Source: Nocardia stercoris
GTDB taxonomy: Bacteria > Actinomycetota > Actinomycetes > Mycobacteriales > Mycobacteriaceae
Length of the DNA: 64,000 nt
Assembly: GCF_003696265.1 (NCBI RefSeq)
Contig: NZ_RFFH01000017.1
Span: 62,001-126,000 of the forward strand
Reading direction: 5' to 3'
Part shown: piece by piece, positions 35,301-44,567 of the stretch
Numbering within the stretch: the stretch's first letter is position 1
Layout: each line of letters opens with the position of its first letter
Made by a program: the position numbers and the translations under genes
Notes under the pieces: model-generated
What the model saw: the letters and a program-made list of their open reading frames with translations, nothing else
The model's database searches: none
Told to the model about the DNA's origin: nothing

Positions 35301-35749
35301 GACCGCACCTCCTTGCGAGCCTCGATCGCGGACACCGAGTTGCGGAACGCGTTGGTCAGCACGCTCTTTCCGACCGTGCCGAGCACGGCGCCGAGGAACC
35401 AGCCGCGCAGGTTCTTGCCCTCCCGCACCACCACGTAGTCGACATCGGTGGTGCCGTCGGCGCGCCGGGTCAGGTCGTAGGTGTGGCCCGAAGCGTGGCC
35501 CCACGCGTTGGACGCCGTGGTGGTGAGTACCACGTGCTGCGGGTTGCTCCAGTCGTAGCGGAGGCGCTCCCAGACGCCGCCGGACCCCTCGGTGACGTCC
35601 GCCTGACCGTCGCCCAGGGAATGGACCTTCAGGTACTCGCCGTCGCTGTTGCCGAACAGCTTCGACCGGTCCGGACCGAAGTCGGTGAGGGCTGCCACGA
35701 ATTCCTCGGGTGTCACACGCGTGTTCGCGTGCATTCGGATGGTTGTCAT
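35297..35749 (-). CDS. SRPBCC family protein (polyketide cyclase/START-like)
   Basis: 150 residues: NTRVTPEEFVAALTDFGPDR at the N-terminus, then alternating beta strands (HVVLTTTASNAWGHASGHTY; TTDVDYVVVREGKNLRG) and a long C-terminal helix (GTVGKSVLTNAFRNSVSAIE), the helix-grip layout. It likely binds a hydrophobic small molecule. ATG 35749 follows AAGGAG; the stop overlaps the reductase GTG. Second gene of the four-gene operon. Confidence 0.8.
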   Translation of the reverse strand: MTTIRMHANTRVTPEEFVAALTDFGPDRSKLFGNSDGEYLKVHSLGDGQADVTEGSGGVWERLRYDWSNPQHVVLTTTASNAWGHASGHTYDLTRRADGTTDVDYVVVREGKNLRGWFLGAVLGTVGKSVLTNAFRNSVSAIEARKEVRS

Positions 35750-35811
35750 CGTCTTTCTCCTTGCTTGTGCTGCATCGGTTTTCGGCTGGTTGTTGCTGTG
35801 CCGGCGATGGC

Positions 35812-36456
35812 CTACTCGGGGAGTTCTTCGCCGTGTTGTTCGGCGACCATGTAGGCCGCATACCACTGCGGCCAGGCCCGGTCGTATTCACCGCCGTTGC
35901 GGGCCTCGTGCGCGCCGTGCGCGAGAGCAGCGCGTTCGAGCGCGGCGACGAGGTCGCTCGTCGTGGCGTACGACGTCTCGGCGGCCTCGACGCGGCCGGG
36001 GAACCGGATGGTGACTTCCTGGAGCAGGAACGCATTGCCATCCGGGTCGGTGAAGGTCGCGAACGACCCGTAACTCGCCCGCTCGTCCGCCGCTCCCGCT
36101 ACGCGCCCGTCACCCGACATGGGCTGGAACTGCGATCCAGGAGCGCCGGGGTGGAAGACTTCGCTGATCTCCGCGCCCTGCGCCGCGAGTGCGTCGCGCG
36201 CCTGTTGCACGTCGGAGACCACCAGGTACAGGCCCTCGGCGGTGCCCGGCTGGGCATTGGTGATGTTCGTGCCGAACTGGATGGACGCCGGCGATCCCGG
36301 GGGCGTGAACTGCACGACCCGGAAGCCGTTGTCGAACTCGAAGTCGGCGTCGAGGCGCCAGCCCAGACCGTCGTAGAACTTCTTCGAGCGGTCCACGTCG
36401 GCGACCGGGATGACGACCGCTTCGAGCTTCAGCGCGGGAACCCGTGTGGTGTTCAT
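35812..36456 (-). CDS. VOC family protein (glyoxalase/bleomycin-resistance fold)
   Basis: 214 residues with paired VOC modules: LEAVVIPVADVDRSKKFYDG at the N-terminus, and SYGSFATFTDPDGNAFLLQEV near residue 145 carrying the usual C-terminal Glu. A C-terminal extension (ALERAALAHGAHEARNGG...WPQWYAAYMVAEQ) resembles a SnoaL-associated tail seen in actinobacterial homologues. ATG 36456 follows GGAG. It is the first gene of the operon that continues to the alpha/beta hydrolase; substrate unknown. Confidence 0.85.
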   Translation of the reverse strand: MNTTRVPALKLEAVVIPVADVDRSKKFYDGLGWRLDADFEFDNGFRVVQFTPPGSPASIQFGTNITNAQPGTAEGLYLVVSDVQQARDALAAQGAEISEVFHPGAPGSQFQPMSGDGRVAGAADERASYGSFATFTDPDGNAFLLQEVTIRFPGRVEAAETSYATTSDLVAALERAALAHGAHEARNGGEYDRAWPQWYAAYMVAEQHGEELPE

Positions 36457-36767
36457 AGCCCTGCACTCCTTGTTGTTCAGATGCCAGCGGTGGTGCTTGC
36501 ATCTGTCAGAGTGCGCTCGGGCCGGGCTCGTCGAACCAGTGTTGATCCCTGGTCGGCACCCGGGGACCGGTGCCCGCGAGCCGACCGGAGCCGATCGCCG
36601 GTGCAATCACGTCTGCGGCGCCGTCACCTGGGGCCAGAAGGTGCCTATCCTGACTTCCAGCCGATCGACGAAAAGCGTGCCGCGAAGGCCTTGACCGCGC
36701 GACAGTGAGCCTCCCGCCGCCGATTCAGCCAGCCTGGACTGCCGCTACCCGCACCGAGGAGAAGCGA
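36457..36767. other. Divergent intergenic region, VOC operon / GNAT
   Basis: About 310 bases holding the promoters for the minus-strand VOC operon and the plus-strand leader ORF plus GNAT gene. I see no clear operator or RNA element. Confidence 0.4.
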
Positions 36768-36833
36768 ATGACCAACGACCGGACGCTCACGACGTCGACG
36801 TCGGCCGCGACCAAAGCGGAAGTCGCGCCGTAG
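36768..36833 (+). CDS. 21-residue leader peptide ORF
   Basis: ATG at 36768 sits behind a good site (GAGGAGAAGCGA) and encodes 21 residues rich in Thr, Ser and Ala, ending in TAG two bases before the GNAT ATG. The GNAT gene has no ribosome site of its own beyond what the leader overlaps, so its translation is probably coupled to the leader. It may also be a chance ORF. Confidence 0.45.
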   Translation: MTNDRTLTTSTSAATKAEVAP

Positions 36834-36835
36834 AT

Positions 36836-37342
36836 ATGAACGACAACGATCCCACCCCCGCCACCGCACGTCCGACCATCCGGCCCCTCACCGCAGCGGA
36901 TCGCGCCGCACTACGCCGACTGCCGGATCGGGTCTCACCCACCAGCGCCGTCCTGCGCTTCCACGGCGCGGTCAAAATGCTCACCGAGCCGACACTCGAC
37001 CGTCTACTCGACCTGGAGCCCGGACAACGCGAAGCCGTCGTCGCCGTCGACGCCCGAGGTATCGCCGGCGTCGCCCGGTTCGCTCGAGACGCCGTCGACA
37101 GCGATACCGCCGAAATCGCGATACTGATCGCCGACGAATGGCAGCACCACGGCGTCGGAGGTCAACTTCTGCACCGGCTCGTCGAACAAGCACGGCACGC
37201 GGGCATCACCCTGTTTCGCGCCGACCTGCTCGCGGAAAACACCGCGGCCCGCCACCTGCTGTCCAACGTCGCCCCCATTGTTGACGAGAGGGTCACAGCC
37301 GGCCATTCCGTTCTCCGGCTCGATCTACGCGCGGCCGATTAG
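36836..37342 (+). CDS. GNAT family N-acetyltransferase
   Basis: 168 residues with the acetyl-CoA-binding motif A: AEIAILIADEWQHHGVGGQL near residue 93 (Q/RxxGxG/A pattern), preceded by VVAVDARGIAGVARF and followed by LFRADLLAENTAARHLL. The substrate is unknown. The N-terminus is proline/threonine-rich. It is preceded by a 21-codon leader and followed by a bidirectional terminator. Confidence 0.85.
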   Translation: MNDNDPTPATARPTIRPLTAADRAALRRLPDRVSPTSAVLRFHGAVKMLTEPTLDRLLDLEPGQREAVVAVDARGIAGVARFARDAVDSDTAEIAILIADEWQHHGVGGQLLHRLVEQARHAGITLFRADLLAENTAARHLLSNVAPIVDERVTAGHSVLRLDLRAAD

Positions 37343-37396
37343 ACCCACACTCGACGCGGCACGCGTGGGTCCGTATCGATGAGCATGGACCCGATC

Positions 37397-37448
37397 ATGT
37401 CTCCCCCCGCGCGCGGTCGGCGTTCTCGTGACCGCGCGGGGGAGACAT
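37397..37448. terminator. Bidirectional terminator between GNAT and thiolase
   Basis: ATGTCTCCCCC (37397) and GGGGGAGACAT (to 37448) form the outer stem with GCGCGGTC/GACCGCGC inside. It lies between two convergent genes. A second short hairpin (GACCCAC/GTGGGTC) precedes it near 37344. Confidence 0.75.
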
Positions 37449-37479
37449 GCGACGCACCGCGTACCTTCGGTGAAATTCT

Positions 37480-38718
37480 TCAAGCGGCGGACGGGTTTTC
37501 GAGAACGATCGCGACTCCTTGACCGGATCCGATGCACACTCCGATCGCGCCGTACCGCGCGTTGCGTTCCCGCAGTTCGGTGGCAAGGGTCAGGACGTAG
37601 CGGGCACCGGTCGCGCCGAACGGATGACCGATCGCCACCGCGCCGCCGTTCGGAGTCAGCTTCTCGTCGGGGATGACGAAACCGCCCAGCTGGTTGGGCA
37701 GCTCACGTAGCACACCCAGCGCTTGGGCGCTGAATGCCTCGTGCACTTCCCACACGTCGATCTGGTCGGCTGTCAGGCCCGCACGTCGGATCGCCAGTGG
37801 CAGCGCCCACGCCGGAGCCAGACCCATATAGAGGGGATCGATCCCATACACCGCGGACGACACCACCCGCGCCAACGGTTCGACGCCGAGTTCGCGTGCT
37901 CGTTCACCCGAGGCCAGCACCAGGGCGCTGGCGCCGTCGGTCAGTGGCGTCGAGTTCCCTGCGGTCATCTGCGTCGTGCCGGGCTGCGGGGGCAGTGCCG
38001 CGAGCCCTTCGGCGGTGGTGTCGTCGCGGATGAATTCGTCGTGCTCGAACAGGCGGCCGGGGGTCTTCTTGGTCGCGGCGATCTCGATCGGCATGATCTC
38101 CTTGGCCAGCCGCCCGGAATCCCTGGCCGCCTTGGCATTTCGTTGCGTCCTGAGCGCGAACGCGTCGATTTCCGCTCTGGTCAGCCCGTAGCGGTCGGCG
38201 ACGTTCTGTGCGGTCTCGATCATTCCGATGTAAGCATTGCGCGCCAGCAGCGCCGGATTGGCGGGACCACCCGCACCCGCCCACATGGTGTCGAGCAGGA
38301 TGACCGGGCCGCGGGGGCCGAACGCGGCGTCGCCCTTCATGTACGCCCATCCCGACCGCGACATCGACTCGACGCCGCAGGCGATTCCGACGCCCAGATC
38401 CCCGGCTGCGATCGCGTGCGCGACATTGATCGTCGCACTCAGCGACGACCCGCAGAACCGGTTGATCGTCGCTCCGGCCACCGTGTCGGGGAATCCCGCT
38501 GCCAGTGCCGCCCACCGTGCGACATCACCCATACCTTCGTGGGCCGGGTTGACGCAGCCCGCGACAATGTCCTCGATCTGATCGAGCCCCACGCCGACTC
38601 GTTCGCACGCACCCTTCATGGTCATCCCCAGCAGGTCGTCGGCGCGAATGTGCGACAGCGAACCACCGTACCGCGCGAAGGGGGTCCGGACGCCACCGAG
38701 CACGAACGCTTCCGCCAT
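37480..38718 (-). CDS. Thiolase family acetyl-CoA C-acyltransferase
   Basis: 412 residues. Thiolase signature residues are all present: acyl-enzyme Cys in INRFCGSSL near residue 89, VHEAFSAQAL (His) near 350, GHPFGATGAR (His) near 380 and the second Cys in GVCIGSGQG near 400. It catalyses thiolytic cleavage of 3-ketoacyl-CoA in beta-oxidation or the reverse condensation. I chose ATG 38718, six bases after AGGAG; an adjacent ATG at 38721 is also possible. No other beta-oxidation gene is adjacent. Confidence 0.93.
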   Translation of the reverse strand: MAEAFVLGGVRTPFARYGGSLSHIRADDLLGMTMKGACERVGVGLDQIEDIVAGCVNPAHEGMGDVARWAALAAGFPDTVAGATINRFCGSSLSATINVAHAIAAGDLGVGIACGVESMSRSGWAYMKGDAAFGPRGPVILLDTMWAGAGGPANPALLARNAYIGMIETAQNVADRYGLTRAEIDAFALRTQRNAKAARDSGRLAKEIMPIEIAATKKTPGRLFEHDEFIRDDTTAEGLAALPPQPGTTQMTAGNSTPLTDGASALVLASGERARELGVEPLARVVSSAVYGIDPLYMGLAPAWALPLAIRRAGLTADQIDVWEVHEAFSAQALGVLRELPNQLGGFVIPDEKLTPNGGAVAIGHPFGATGARYVLTLATELRERNARYGAIGVCIGSGQGVAIVLENPSAA

Positions 38719-39136
38719 CATGATCTCCTTCGTCAGTGACCTCAGGGTCTCAACGAGCAAGCCGCCGTTGTACTTCCGATCTTGCCTCGACCTCGAGGAA
38801 ATTCGCCACACCGACGCAGAACGGCAGCGCCGAGAACGAGGTCGGCCTTCCTCGCCACACCGTCGCGCATTGTCTGAAGCTTCGGAACGAACACAGTCGT
38901 GGTTGGCGACGACGAACGGACGCTCGAAAGACGTTGTCACGCAGCTCATGCGATGCCTTTTCGTCGGAGGGGTGCCACGCCGTTCGAGCCCGGACCGTGC
39001 CGCCGTACCGGCAGGCAGGCGACGAATGCGGCGCGCGAGTCGTTCGCTCCGCGCCCGCGCCGCGACGTTAAGCTTTCCGGATCGAAGACGAGTTCGGAGG
39101 CATCGCCAATTCCCTTCTGCGCCAGAACGGAGCGAC
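38719..39136. other. Divergent intergenic region, thiolase / cupin
   Basis: About 420 bases between divergent genes. No supported gene, repeat or operator was found. Confidence 0.4.
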
Positions 39137-39832
39137 ATGTCCGACGATCTACCCGAGGACCAGCCCACGGTGAATCGCCGGTCCGCACTGGGCGCTGGTG
39201 CGGCGGCGCTGGGTGGCGCGGCGCTCGGAGCCGGGCTGACCGCCGCCGCGGCCTGCGCGGACACCACACCGAGCACGCTGCCCAGTGCGAGCGAGGTCGA
39301 TGCGAACCTGAACAGATCGACCCATCTGTTCCACCTCACGGCCGCCTCCCCCGACCGCTTCGACGGCGGCACGCTCCAGGGCGCGCACGAACAGAACTTC
39401 CCGGTGCTCGCGGGCCAGAACGGCGCAGCCTATTTCGTCCGGCTGGAACCTGGCGGCATCCGCGAACCGCACTGGCATCCCACCGCCTGGGAGCTGAACT
39501 ACCACATCTCCGGCACCGCGAAATGGACACTGCTGGGCACACATCCGGACGGCAGCTACCGCACCGATGTATTCGAAGCCCACGCCGGCGATCTGGTCTT
39601 CGCCCCGCAGGGCTTCTTCCACTACTTCGAGAACGCCCGCACCGATGCACCCCTCGAGCTGCTGATCGTCTTCAACACCAGCGCACCGGAAACCAGCGAC
39701 GACATCGGCCTGCTCGCCGCCATGAACTCGATGCCCCGCGACGTCACCGCCTCCGTGCTCGGCGTCCCGGTCTCGGCCCTGGCCGCGATCCCCACCGAGA
39801 TCAAACCGGTCGTCATCACCACACGCCACTGA
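39137..39832 (+). CDS. Tat-exported cupin-domain protein (oxalate-decarboxylase-like)
   Basis: 231 residues. NRRSALGAGAAALGGAALG near residue 13 is a twin-arginine signal followed by a hydrophobic stretch. The cupin carries metal-binding residues in IREPHWHPTAWELNYHISG near residue 110 (H, H, E, H pattern) and GDLVFAPQGFFHYFEN near 150 (second His). Resembles single-cupin, Mn-type oxalate decarboxylase domains of exported actinobacterial proteins. ATG follows GAACGGAG. It is monocistronic. Confidence 0.85.
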   Translation: MSDDLPEDQPTVNRRSALGAGAAALGGAALGAGLTAAAACADTTPSTLPSASEVDANLNRSTHLFHLTAASPDRFDGGTLQGAHEQNFPVLAGQNGAAYFVRLEPGGIREPHWHPTAWELNYHISGTAKWTLLGTHPDGSYRTDVFEAHAGDLVFAPQGFFHYFENARTDAPLELLIVFNTSAPETSDDIGLLAAMNSMPRDVTASVLGVPVSALAAIPTEIKPVVITTRH

Positions 39833-39950
39833 GGGGCCGCTCACGGCCGGAGGGCCACCCGTCCGGGAACGGCCGGCCACTGCGCGGTGCGCACGCCCAA
39901 CGAGGGCGGAGTTTCGAAACGATGTGTGCGGCTCCGCCCAGTCAGCTGCG

Positions 39951-40095
39951 CTATTTCCCCAGTTCGATCCGTGTGGTTAGGGGATGTGTCCCCCTCCGGA
40001 CACATCTCGAGATCCATCGCGGTGCGCTCGACCTGAGATTTCGGTCGAGCACCGTGGTGAGTGTTTTCGGTCGAGCACCGCGGTGAGTGTTTTCG
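39951..40095 (+). repeat. Dispersed structured repeat, copy 1
   Basis: Contains GATGTGTCC-ccctcc-GGACACATC (perfect 9-bp stem, 39983-40006), then GGTGCGCTCGACC/GGTCGAGCACC as a second imperfect stem, and a tandem direct repeat GGTCGAGCACCG-YGGTGAGTGTTTTCG. The same order of blocks occurs at 42744 and a shorter form at 51303, all in plus orientation. Confidence 0.7.
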
Positions 40096-41154
40096 TGCGA
40101 TTCATCGAGAGATTGAACGGATCGATCACCTCAACAACGCCCGGCAGCAGGGTTTTTGGGCCTACCAGCGACAGCGGGTTCGTAACGCGCTACTACTCGA
40201 GGGTAGGCGTCCGAGGTCCAGACCGTCGTCGCTCATGCTGCAGGTTGCCCTTCTGGTGGCCGGAGGGCTGTTCCTCAGCTTTGTCGAGTCGACCAACGAC
40301 GTGCTCGAGGCGGTGCGCGAGGGCGGCATCTCGGCCTTCGGATGGTTCGGACCGGTTTTCATCACAACAACATTGGTCACCTTCGCCGCGGTCCTCTGGC
40401 TGGCACTGCGTCTCCTGGTGACACTGGCCCGGTGGACCGTGCGCCACAACCACTCCGTGCCCAGGTACACCTTGCTGACGGCCATCGTCACCACCGTGTA
40501 CTGGTGGCTTCTGTTTCTGGTGCCCTTGCCCACAGCCTGGACCGATTCGCCCGCATTCGATCTGACCGGGTTCTTCGCCTGCTTTCCGATCGTCGCGATC
40601 GCCATGTGGGGATGGAACCGGACCGAACTGAAGCTGCTGAGCAGGTACCGCCACCGACAGATCGCGCGCTGGCGACGACGGACACTGATGGCCAGACAAA
40701 GATCGACCCCACCCCGGCTTCTGTCGTGGCAACTCTGGCTGGCCTGGCGATCCTGGTCGCGTCGTCGGTGCTGTCACTTCAGAAGCCGGAGGGCTACCGG
40801 GAACCGCCCGAGTCAAAGCTGGAGTGGCACAACGACCTGGTCCAGGTGTCGGGAGCGCATGCCTTCATCTACGGGAGAGACGGTGCCCCTTCCGACATTG
40901 CCGACGGAATGGACGTCATCCCCACACCGGTCACTCTGGTGTACGTCCTGGCGTTTGCCCCCGACAACCTCCACGATGGCGGAAACCAAGTCGTGCACTT
41001 CCTCACGACCACCGACCGCATCGTGGCAGGACCCACGCCGTTCCACCAGCAGTTCGCCGAGCTCATCGCGGATGCGAACGTCTCTGGATACATGATCTGC
41101 CCACGACCCAACAGGCTCGCCGATTGTTCTCCGTGGCAACAGGTGGGCGGCTGA
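40061..41154 (+). pseudogene. Membrane protein gene with a frameshift
   Basis: The first part (to about 40700) reads VALLVAGGLFLSFVEST, TTTLVTFAAVLWLALRLLVT, YTLLTAIVTTVYWWLLFLV and DLTGFFACFPIVAIAMWGW, four likely membrane helices. Near 40690-40715 the coding pattern shifts by one base, and the second frame continues ATLAGLAILVASSVLSLQ (fifth helix) and LEWHNDLVQVSGAHAFIYG to a TGA at 41154. Each frame is nonsense-like where the other is coding. The start is uncertain: GTG 40061 lies within the repeat, ATG 40235 is the first internal choice. I do not recognise the family. Confidence 0.6.
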
Positions 41155-41249
41155 ACGGTCTCAGATCCTTCCTCGCGGCGCCCTGCCCGCTGCTCTGGCA
41201 CGCCGCCTATCACCGAGAACCCGAAAAGTCCGGGGTGCTCGGCCAACGT

Positions 41250-41618
41250 CTACTCGACCTCGCCCGGGTGGGGGCGGTAGTCCTGGAATTCCCACTTGCC
41301 GATGCGGCTTATTTCCGTAGCCAATTCTTCCCAGGTGGGACGTTCGAGATCTCGCAGGAAGTTTTCGATGTATCGGCGAATCAGTGCAAGATCGATTCGG
41401 TCGAGGACCAGTGTGTATTCATCCGGTTCGGGCCCGCGCGCGTCGCCGGCCCGCGCGTGCCGTTCGGGAGTGCAGACAACGATGTCGAAAGACTCCTCCC
41501 CCGGTGCGTCCTGCGGGCCGATCATCAACTGCACCAGCAGCGTATCGACGGAAAGCACGTCTGCGCTGTCGGTGAGATCGGCGTCCGGGCTATGGATTCC
41601 CTTGAGTTCGGCTTTCAT
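41250..41618 (-). CDS. Imm8-type immunity protein
   Basis: 122 residues matching the Imm8 pattern of polymorphic-toxin immunity proteins: VQLMIGPQDAPGEESFDIVVCTPE, then IENFLRDLERPTWEELATEI and a C-terminal RIGKWEFQDY. It neutralises a cognate C-terminal toxin domain in the producer. ATG 41618 is embedded in the stop of the toxin gene (TGATG), the usual toxin-immunity coupling. It looks intact although the toxin gene is broken. Confidence 0.8.
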   Translation of the reverse strand: MKAELKGIHSPDADLTDSADVLSVDTLLVQLMIGPQDAPGEESFDIVVCTPERHARAGDARGPEPDEYTLVLDRIDLALIRRYIENFLRDLERPTWEELATEISRIGKWEFQDYRPHPGEVE

Positions 41619-42348
41619 CACCGCTCCTGGATCACTAGGTGGGCATTGCTTTCCCAGTGCCTGCCGGATTCGGACCGCCACTCGTAGTTGGCTTCCACTC
41701 CGCGGCCGGACGGCTTCTGCTGAGGCGGACGATATTGCCGCAACCCATCCTTGCTGACCAGGCGGTAGGTGTCTCCATACGGCAGCCGGCGCGCATCGAC
41801 ACCGACCCAGGCCAGGCCGGCAGCATCCGCTTCGGCTCGGCCACCTTCGCCGATACCGAAGTTTCCCCTCCGTGCGCCAGCGCTGTGCACGATCTTCGCT
41901 ACGTTCTGGCGATCAGGAAAAATGGGACGCTGCCCTTCCGGCAACTGAGGAGTCAACGCCTCTGCGCGGGTACCCCGATCCGGTTCGATTGCGTCCTTTC
42001 GGGCAGCCGAGTTCTCGGCCCGCATCGCATCCCGAATCTGCCCGGCCCCCACCGCGTCACTGTCCAGCAGCTCCTGCGGCACTCGTAACCCGCTATCGAT
42101 CAGGTGGCCCGCCTGGGCGTGGACCTCCTGAACGTACTTCCGCAGGTATGTGGACAAACGATCGGCTAACGCGACGAACTGGTCTGCAACGCCCGACACC
42201 GGCGGCCTCCGGGGGTTCGTGCCGCGCGACGGGTTGTGGAGTTGTCGCCTGCAGCCGCGGTATCCATGCGGACGGGCCGCGACGCCGAGAGGCCGAGGTC
42301 GCAGCGCGTCGTGGTGACCCGCTCGGTGGGGATCCGGCGACGGGTCAT
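41618..42348 (-). pseudogene. Polymorphic toxin gene, frameshifted near the N-terminus
   Basis: From about 42199 the frame reads VADQFVALADRLSTYLRKYV (a helical WXG-like segment) and ends in a compact C-terminal domain (RRLPYGDTYRLVSKDGLRQY, then ANYEWRSESGRHWESNAHL), as in secreted toxins. Upstream coding continues in another frame (TTTRCDLGLSASRPVRMD, AAGDNSTTRR) from a possible ATG 42348. A one-base indel near 42200 would rejoin them. A shorter product could start at GTG 42199 (193 residues). The toxin activity class is not recognised; it is called a toxin because Imm8 follows directly. Confidence 0.55.
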
Positions 42349-42743
42349 CGAGTCGGGTGATTGCTGAAGTCGGTGATTTGTGATGAGCTCGGGTGCCATC
42401 TTTCCTGATCGTGTCGCGCCGGTCATGCCCGGCCGGCGGCGTGGCGAACCGGGTTGAAGGCCGGATGAGCGCAGCCACACTGGTGCAGGTCCCGACCGCG
42501 AACAGCGGAGCGGCGGCAGAAACTGTCGGTGGCGGCGGACGTTCTTGCGTCGGTGCATCGGCACACTCCGGTGCGCTGGTCGTGGACACCGTGCACCGCA
42601 CTCGATCGCCCTGTCCGGCGACCTCGCCCCGTGGGCCCGAACCTGCGCATCCGGCACGACTCGACGCCACTGGCCACCGCCAGCCCGCTGCGTCGGGACC
42701 AAGCCCGAAATCATCCACTTCTTTGGACGACTCCCCGCTCGAC
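42349..42743. other. Non-coding stretch upstream of the toxin gene
   Basis: About 400 bases between the toxin remnant and repeat copy 2. Long open frames exist on both strands but none has consistent codon bias. Nothing further is supported. Confidence 0.3.
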
Positions 42744-42860
42744 CATTTCCGCAAGTAGAGGCGTGTATTTAGCGGATTTGTCCCCCTCCGGGCACATCTC
42801 GACACCCACTGCAGTGTGCTTGATTTGCGATAATGCGAGCACAGCGGTGGGTGTTTTCGT
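42744..42860 (+). repeat. Dispersed structured repeat, copy 2
   Basis: Shares CATTTCCGCA, GTGTATTTAGCGGATTTGTCC, CCCTCCGGGCACATCTCGA and a terminal GCGAGCACAGCGGTGGGTG with copy 1 at 39951, in the same orientation. Base pairing is preserved less perfectly (one mismatch and one G-T pair in the first stem). Confidence 0.68.
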
Positions 42861-42881
42861 CGGCGATGCGATGTCTGCTGG

Positions 42882-43247
42882 TCAGGCCCGTGGGGGGTTC
42901 GAGTCGGGTCCAGCCGGGAGCATCCTGTGAGCCATCAGGTTTCGGGTCAGGTCCGGCGGGGACGCGGTACCCTCGTCCGAGTCGTATAGCCACTCTAGGT
43001 GCTGCCCGGCCGCGGCATGTACAGCTGCCGGAACGGTGATATACCCATCGAATGGGTGATCATCTGCGAGACTCTCGGGCTCATCGCCGGGAGCGCCGCC
43101 GGATGTGCCGTCCGGGTCGGTGTCCGGTGTGGTGATCGGGAGGCGCCGTCTGACAAACTTGTCGACGTGATAGGTCAGCCAATTGATCGCGACCCAGCTT
43201 GTGAGCGGGCGGCGACATCGGCCGGACGGTGCGCGGCACCGGCGCAT
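42882..43247 (-). CDS. Hypothetical protein
   Basis: 121 residues from ATG 43247, with strong GC3 bias over at least the last 105 codons. Distinctive text is VAINWLTYHVDKFVRRRLP and, later, AAGQHLEWLYDSDEG and RNLMAHRMLPAGPDSN. No domain or signal recognised; the first 15 residues (Arg/Cys-rich) are doubtful, so this may be a C-terminal remnant. It is divergent from the DUF1023 gene, with only 32 bases between starts. Confidence 0.4.
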   Translation of the reverse strand: MRRCRAPSGRCRRPLTSWVAINWLTYHVDKFVRRRLPITTPDTDPDGTSGGAPGDEPESLADDHPFDGYITVPAAVHAAAGQHLEWLYDSDEGTASPPDLTRNLMAHRMLPAGPDSNPPRA

Positions 43248-43279
43248 GCAGCGGATTTCGCGATCATCAAGAGGTGCAG

Positions 43280-44527
43280 ATGAGCGCACTCGACCCGGAA
43301 GAGAATGCGCTCAATTTTCTTTCGCTCCCCATGCATCGAGGCATTCTCCAGGCGAATGTAATCGCGCGTCGGCTGGAGTCGATAATTCGCGAGGCGGGTG
43401 AAGGCGTCGCCGAAAAACTGTATCGCGGTATATCCGAATCGGTGCGGCGTGGAGAGTATGAATTCTTGACTTCCGACAGGGAGGTTTCCCGCATAATTGG
43501 CGAGGCTGAACGGTCAGCCGAGAGTTCGCTGTCCAGGAACCCGGGTATCGGGATTCCTGAGGACCCGGCGGAACTCCGAGAATTCTGGTCGGGCCTGTCC
43601 AAAAAAGACAAAGGAGATCTGTTCCGCGCGGATCCCTTCATTGGCAACCGGAACGGTATTCCGCGGCTGGAGCGCGATATATACAATCGTAGCACTTTGC
43701 AAACATTGTGGGACCGAGCGCAGGCTTCGGGCGATTTTTCGCAGGCTCGAACATACGACGAGATGACGAAACTTCTCTATACGAGCGAGCGCGGGCATCC
43801 GTCATTCTACCTATCGTATCTCGACCGTGAAGGCCGATTTGCAATCGACCTCGACGACCTGGATTCCGCGGATCATGCGGTGGTGTTGCTCAAACCTGCG
43901 GCACGATTCCCGATCGATTATGCCGAAGACACGATGCGGCAACTACGCCAAACGGCATTGCGGATCGATCCCAAGGCTAGAACCGGGGTGACGTTCTTCG
44001 GCGCCTACGACAATCCGCACTCGATGGTGCAGTCCATGTTTCCCCGGTACGCTGAGGATGGGGCCGCCATGGCGCGCGATTTCCATAAAGGACTGGAGAT
44101 TACGCACGAAGGACCGCCCGCGCACACTACTACCATAGGGCACTCGTACGGAGGTGTCCTCGCCGGTCATGCTGCGGGTCACGGGGCTACTCTGAACACC
44201 GATGATATGGTCTTTATCGGCAGTTGGGGTACGGGAGTGCGCAACGTCGGCGAGTTGAGCCTGTCGGGCGTCGCGCCTGAGAACATCGGCGAACATGTGT
44301 TCGCCACCATGGCGCCGAGCGATTCTGTGCAATTGATGCCCAAAACGCATGGGCCGTCTCCGGTTGATCCGAGCTTCGGTGCTACCGTTTTCGGATCCAG
44401 TTCAACCCCGGGAGAGTATCGTTGGAATCCTCAGGACCACTCTTCGGAACACTATCTCGACTCCGGCAATCCGGCTTCTCGGAACATCGGATTGATTATT
44501 ACCGGAAACGGGGCTCTGGTGAAATGA
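43280..44527 (+). CDS. DUF1023-type alpha/beta hydrolase
   Basis: 415 residues. The C-terminal half is an alpha/beta hydrolase with nucleophile TTIGHSYGGVLAGHAA (Ser near residue 296) and a HSSEHYLDSGN segment near the end that could supply the catalytic His; the N-terminal half is helical. Such proteins are frequent in Nocardia and mycobacteria beside WXG100/ESX-type genes and some are toxin effectors. GC content is visibly lower than in neighbours, suggesting recent transfer. ATG 43280 follows AAGAGG. A small partner gene lies 40 bases downstream. Confidence 0.8.
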   Translation: MSALDPEENALNFLSLPMHRGILQANVIARRLESIIREAGEGVAEKLYRGISESVRRGEYEFLTSDREVSRIIGEAERSAESSLSRNPGIGIPEDPAELREFWSGLSKKDKGDLFRADPFIGNRNGIPRLERDIYNRSTLQTLWDRAQASGDFSQARTYDEMTKLLYTSERGHPSFYLSYLDREGRFAIDLDDLDSADHAVVLLKPAARFPIDYAEDTMRQLRQTALRIDPKARTGVTFFGAYDNPHSMVQSMFPRYAEDGAAMARDFHKGLEITHEGPPAHTTTIGHSYGGVLAGHAAGHGATLNTDDMVFIGSWGTGVRNVGELSLSGVAPENIGEHVFATMAPSDSVQLMPKTHGPSPVDPSFGATVFGSSSTPGEYRWNPQDHSSEHYLDSGNPASRNIGLIITGNGALVK

Positions 44528-44567
44528 TCTCCCAGGCGGAACAGGTGACGTGGACGAGGGTGATTGT

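Noticed and set aside
39951..42860. Composite transposon bounded by two direct repeats
   Set aside because: No transposase or target duplication is present between the copies, and a third copy lies elsewhere in non-coding DNA.
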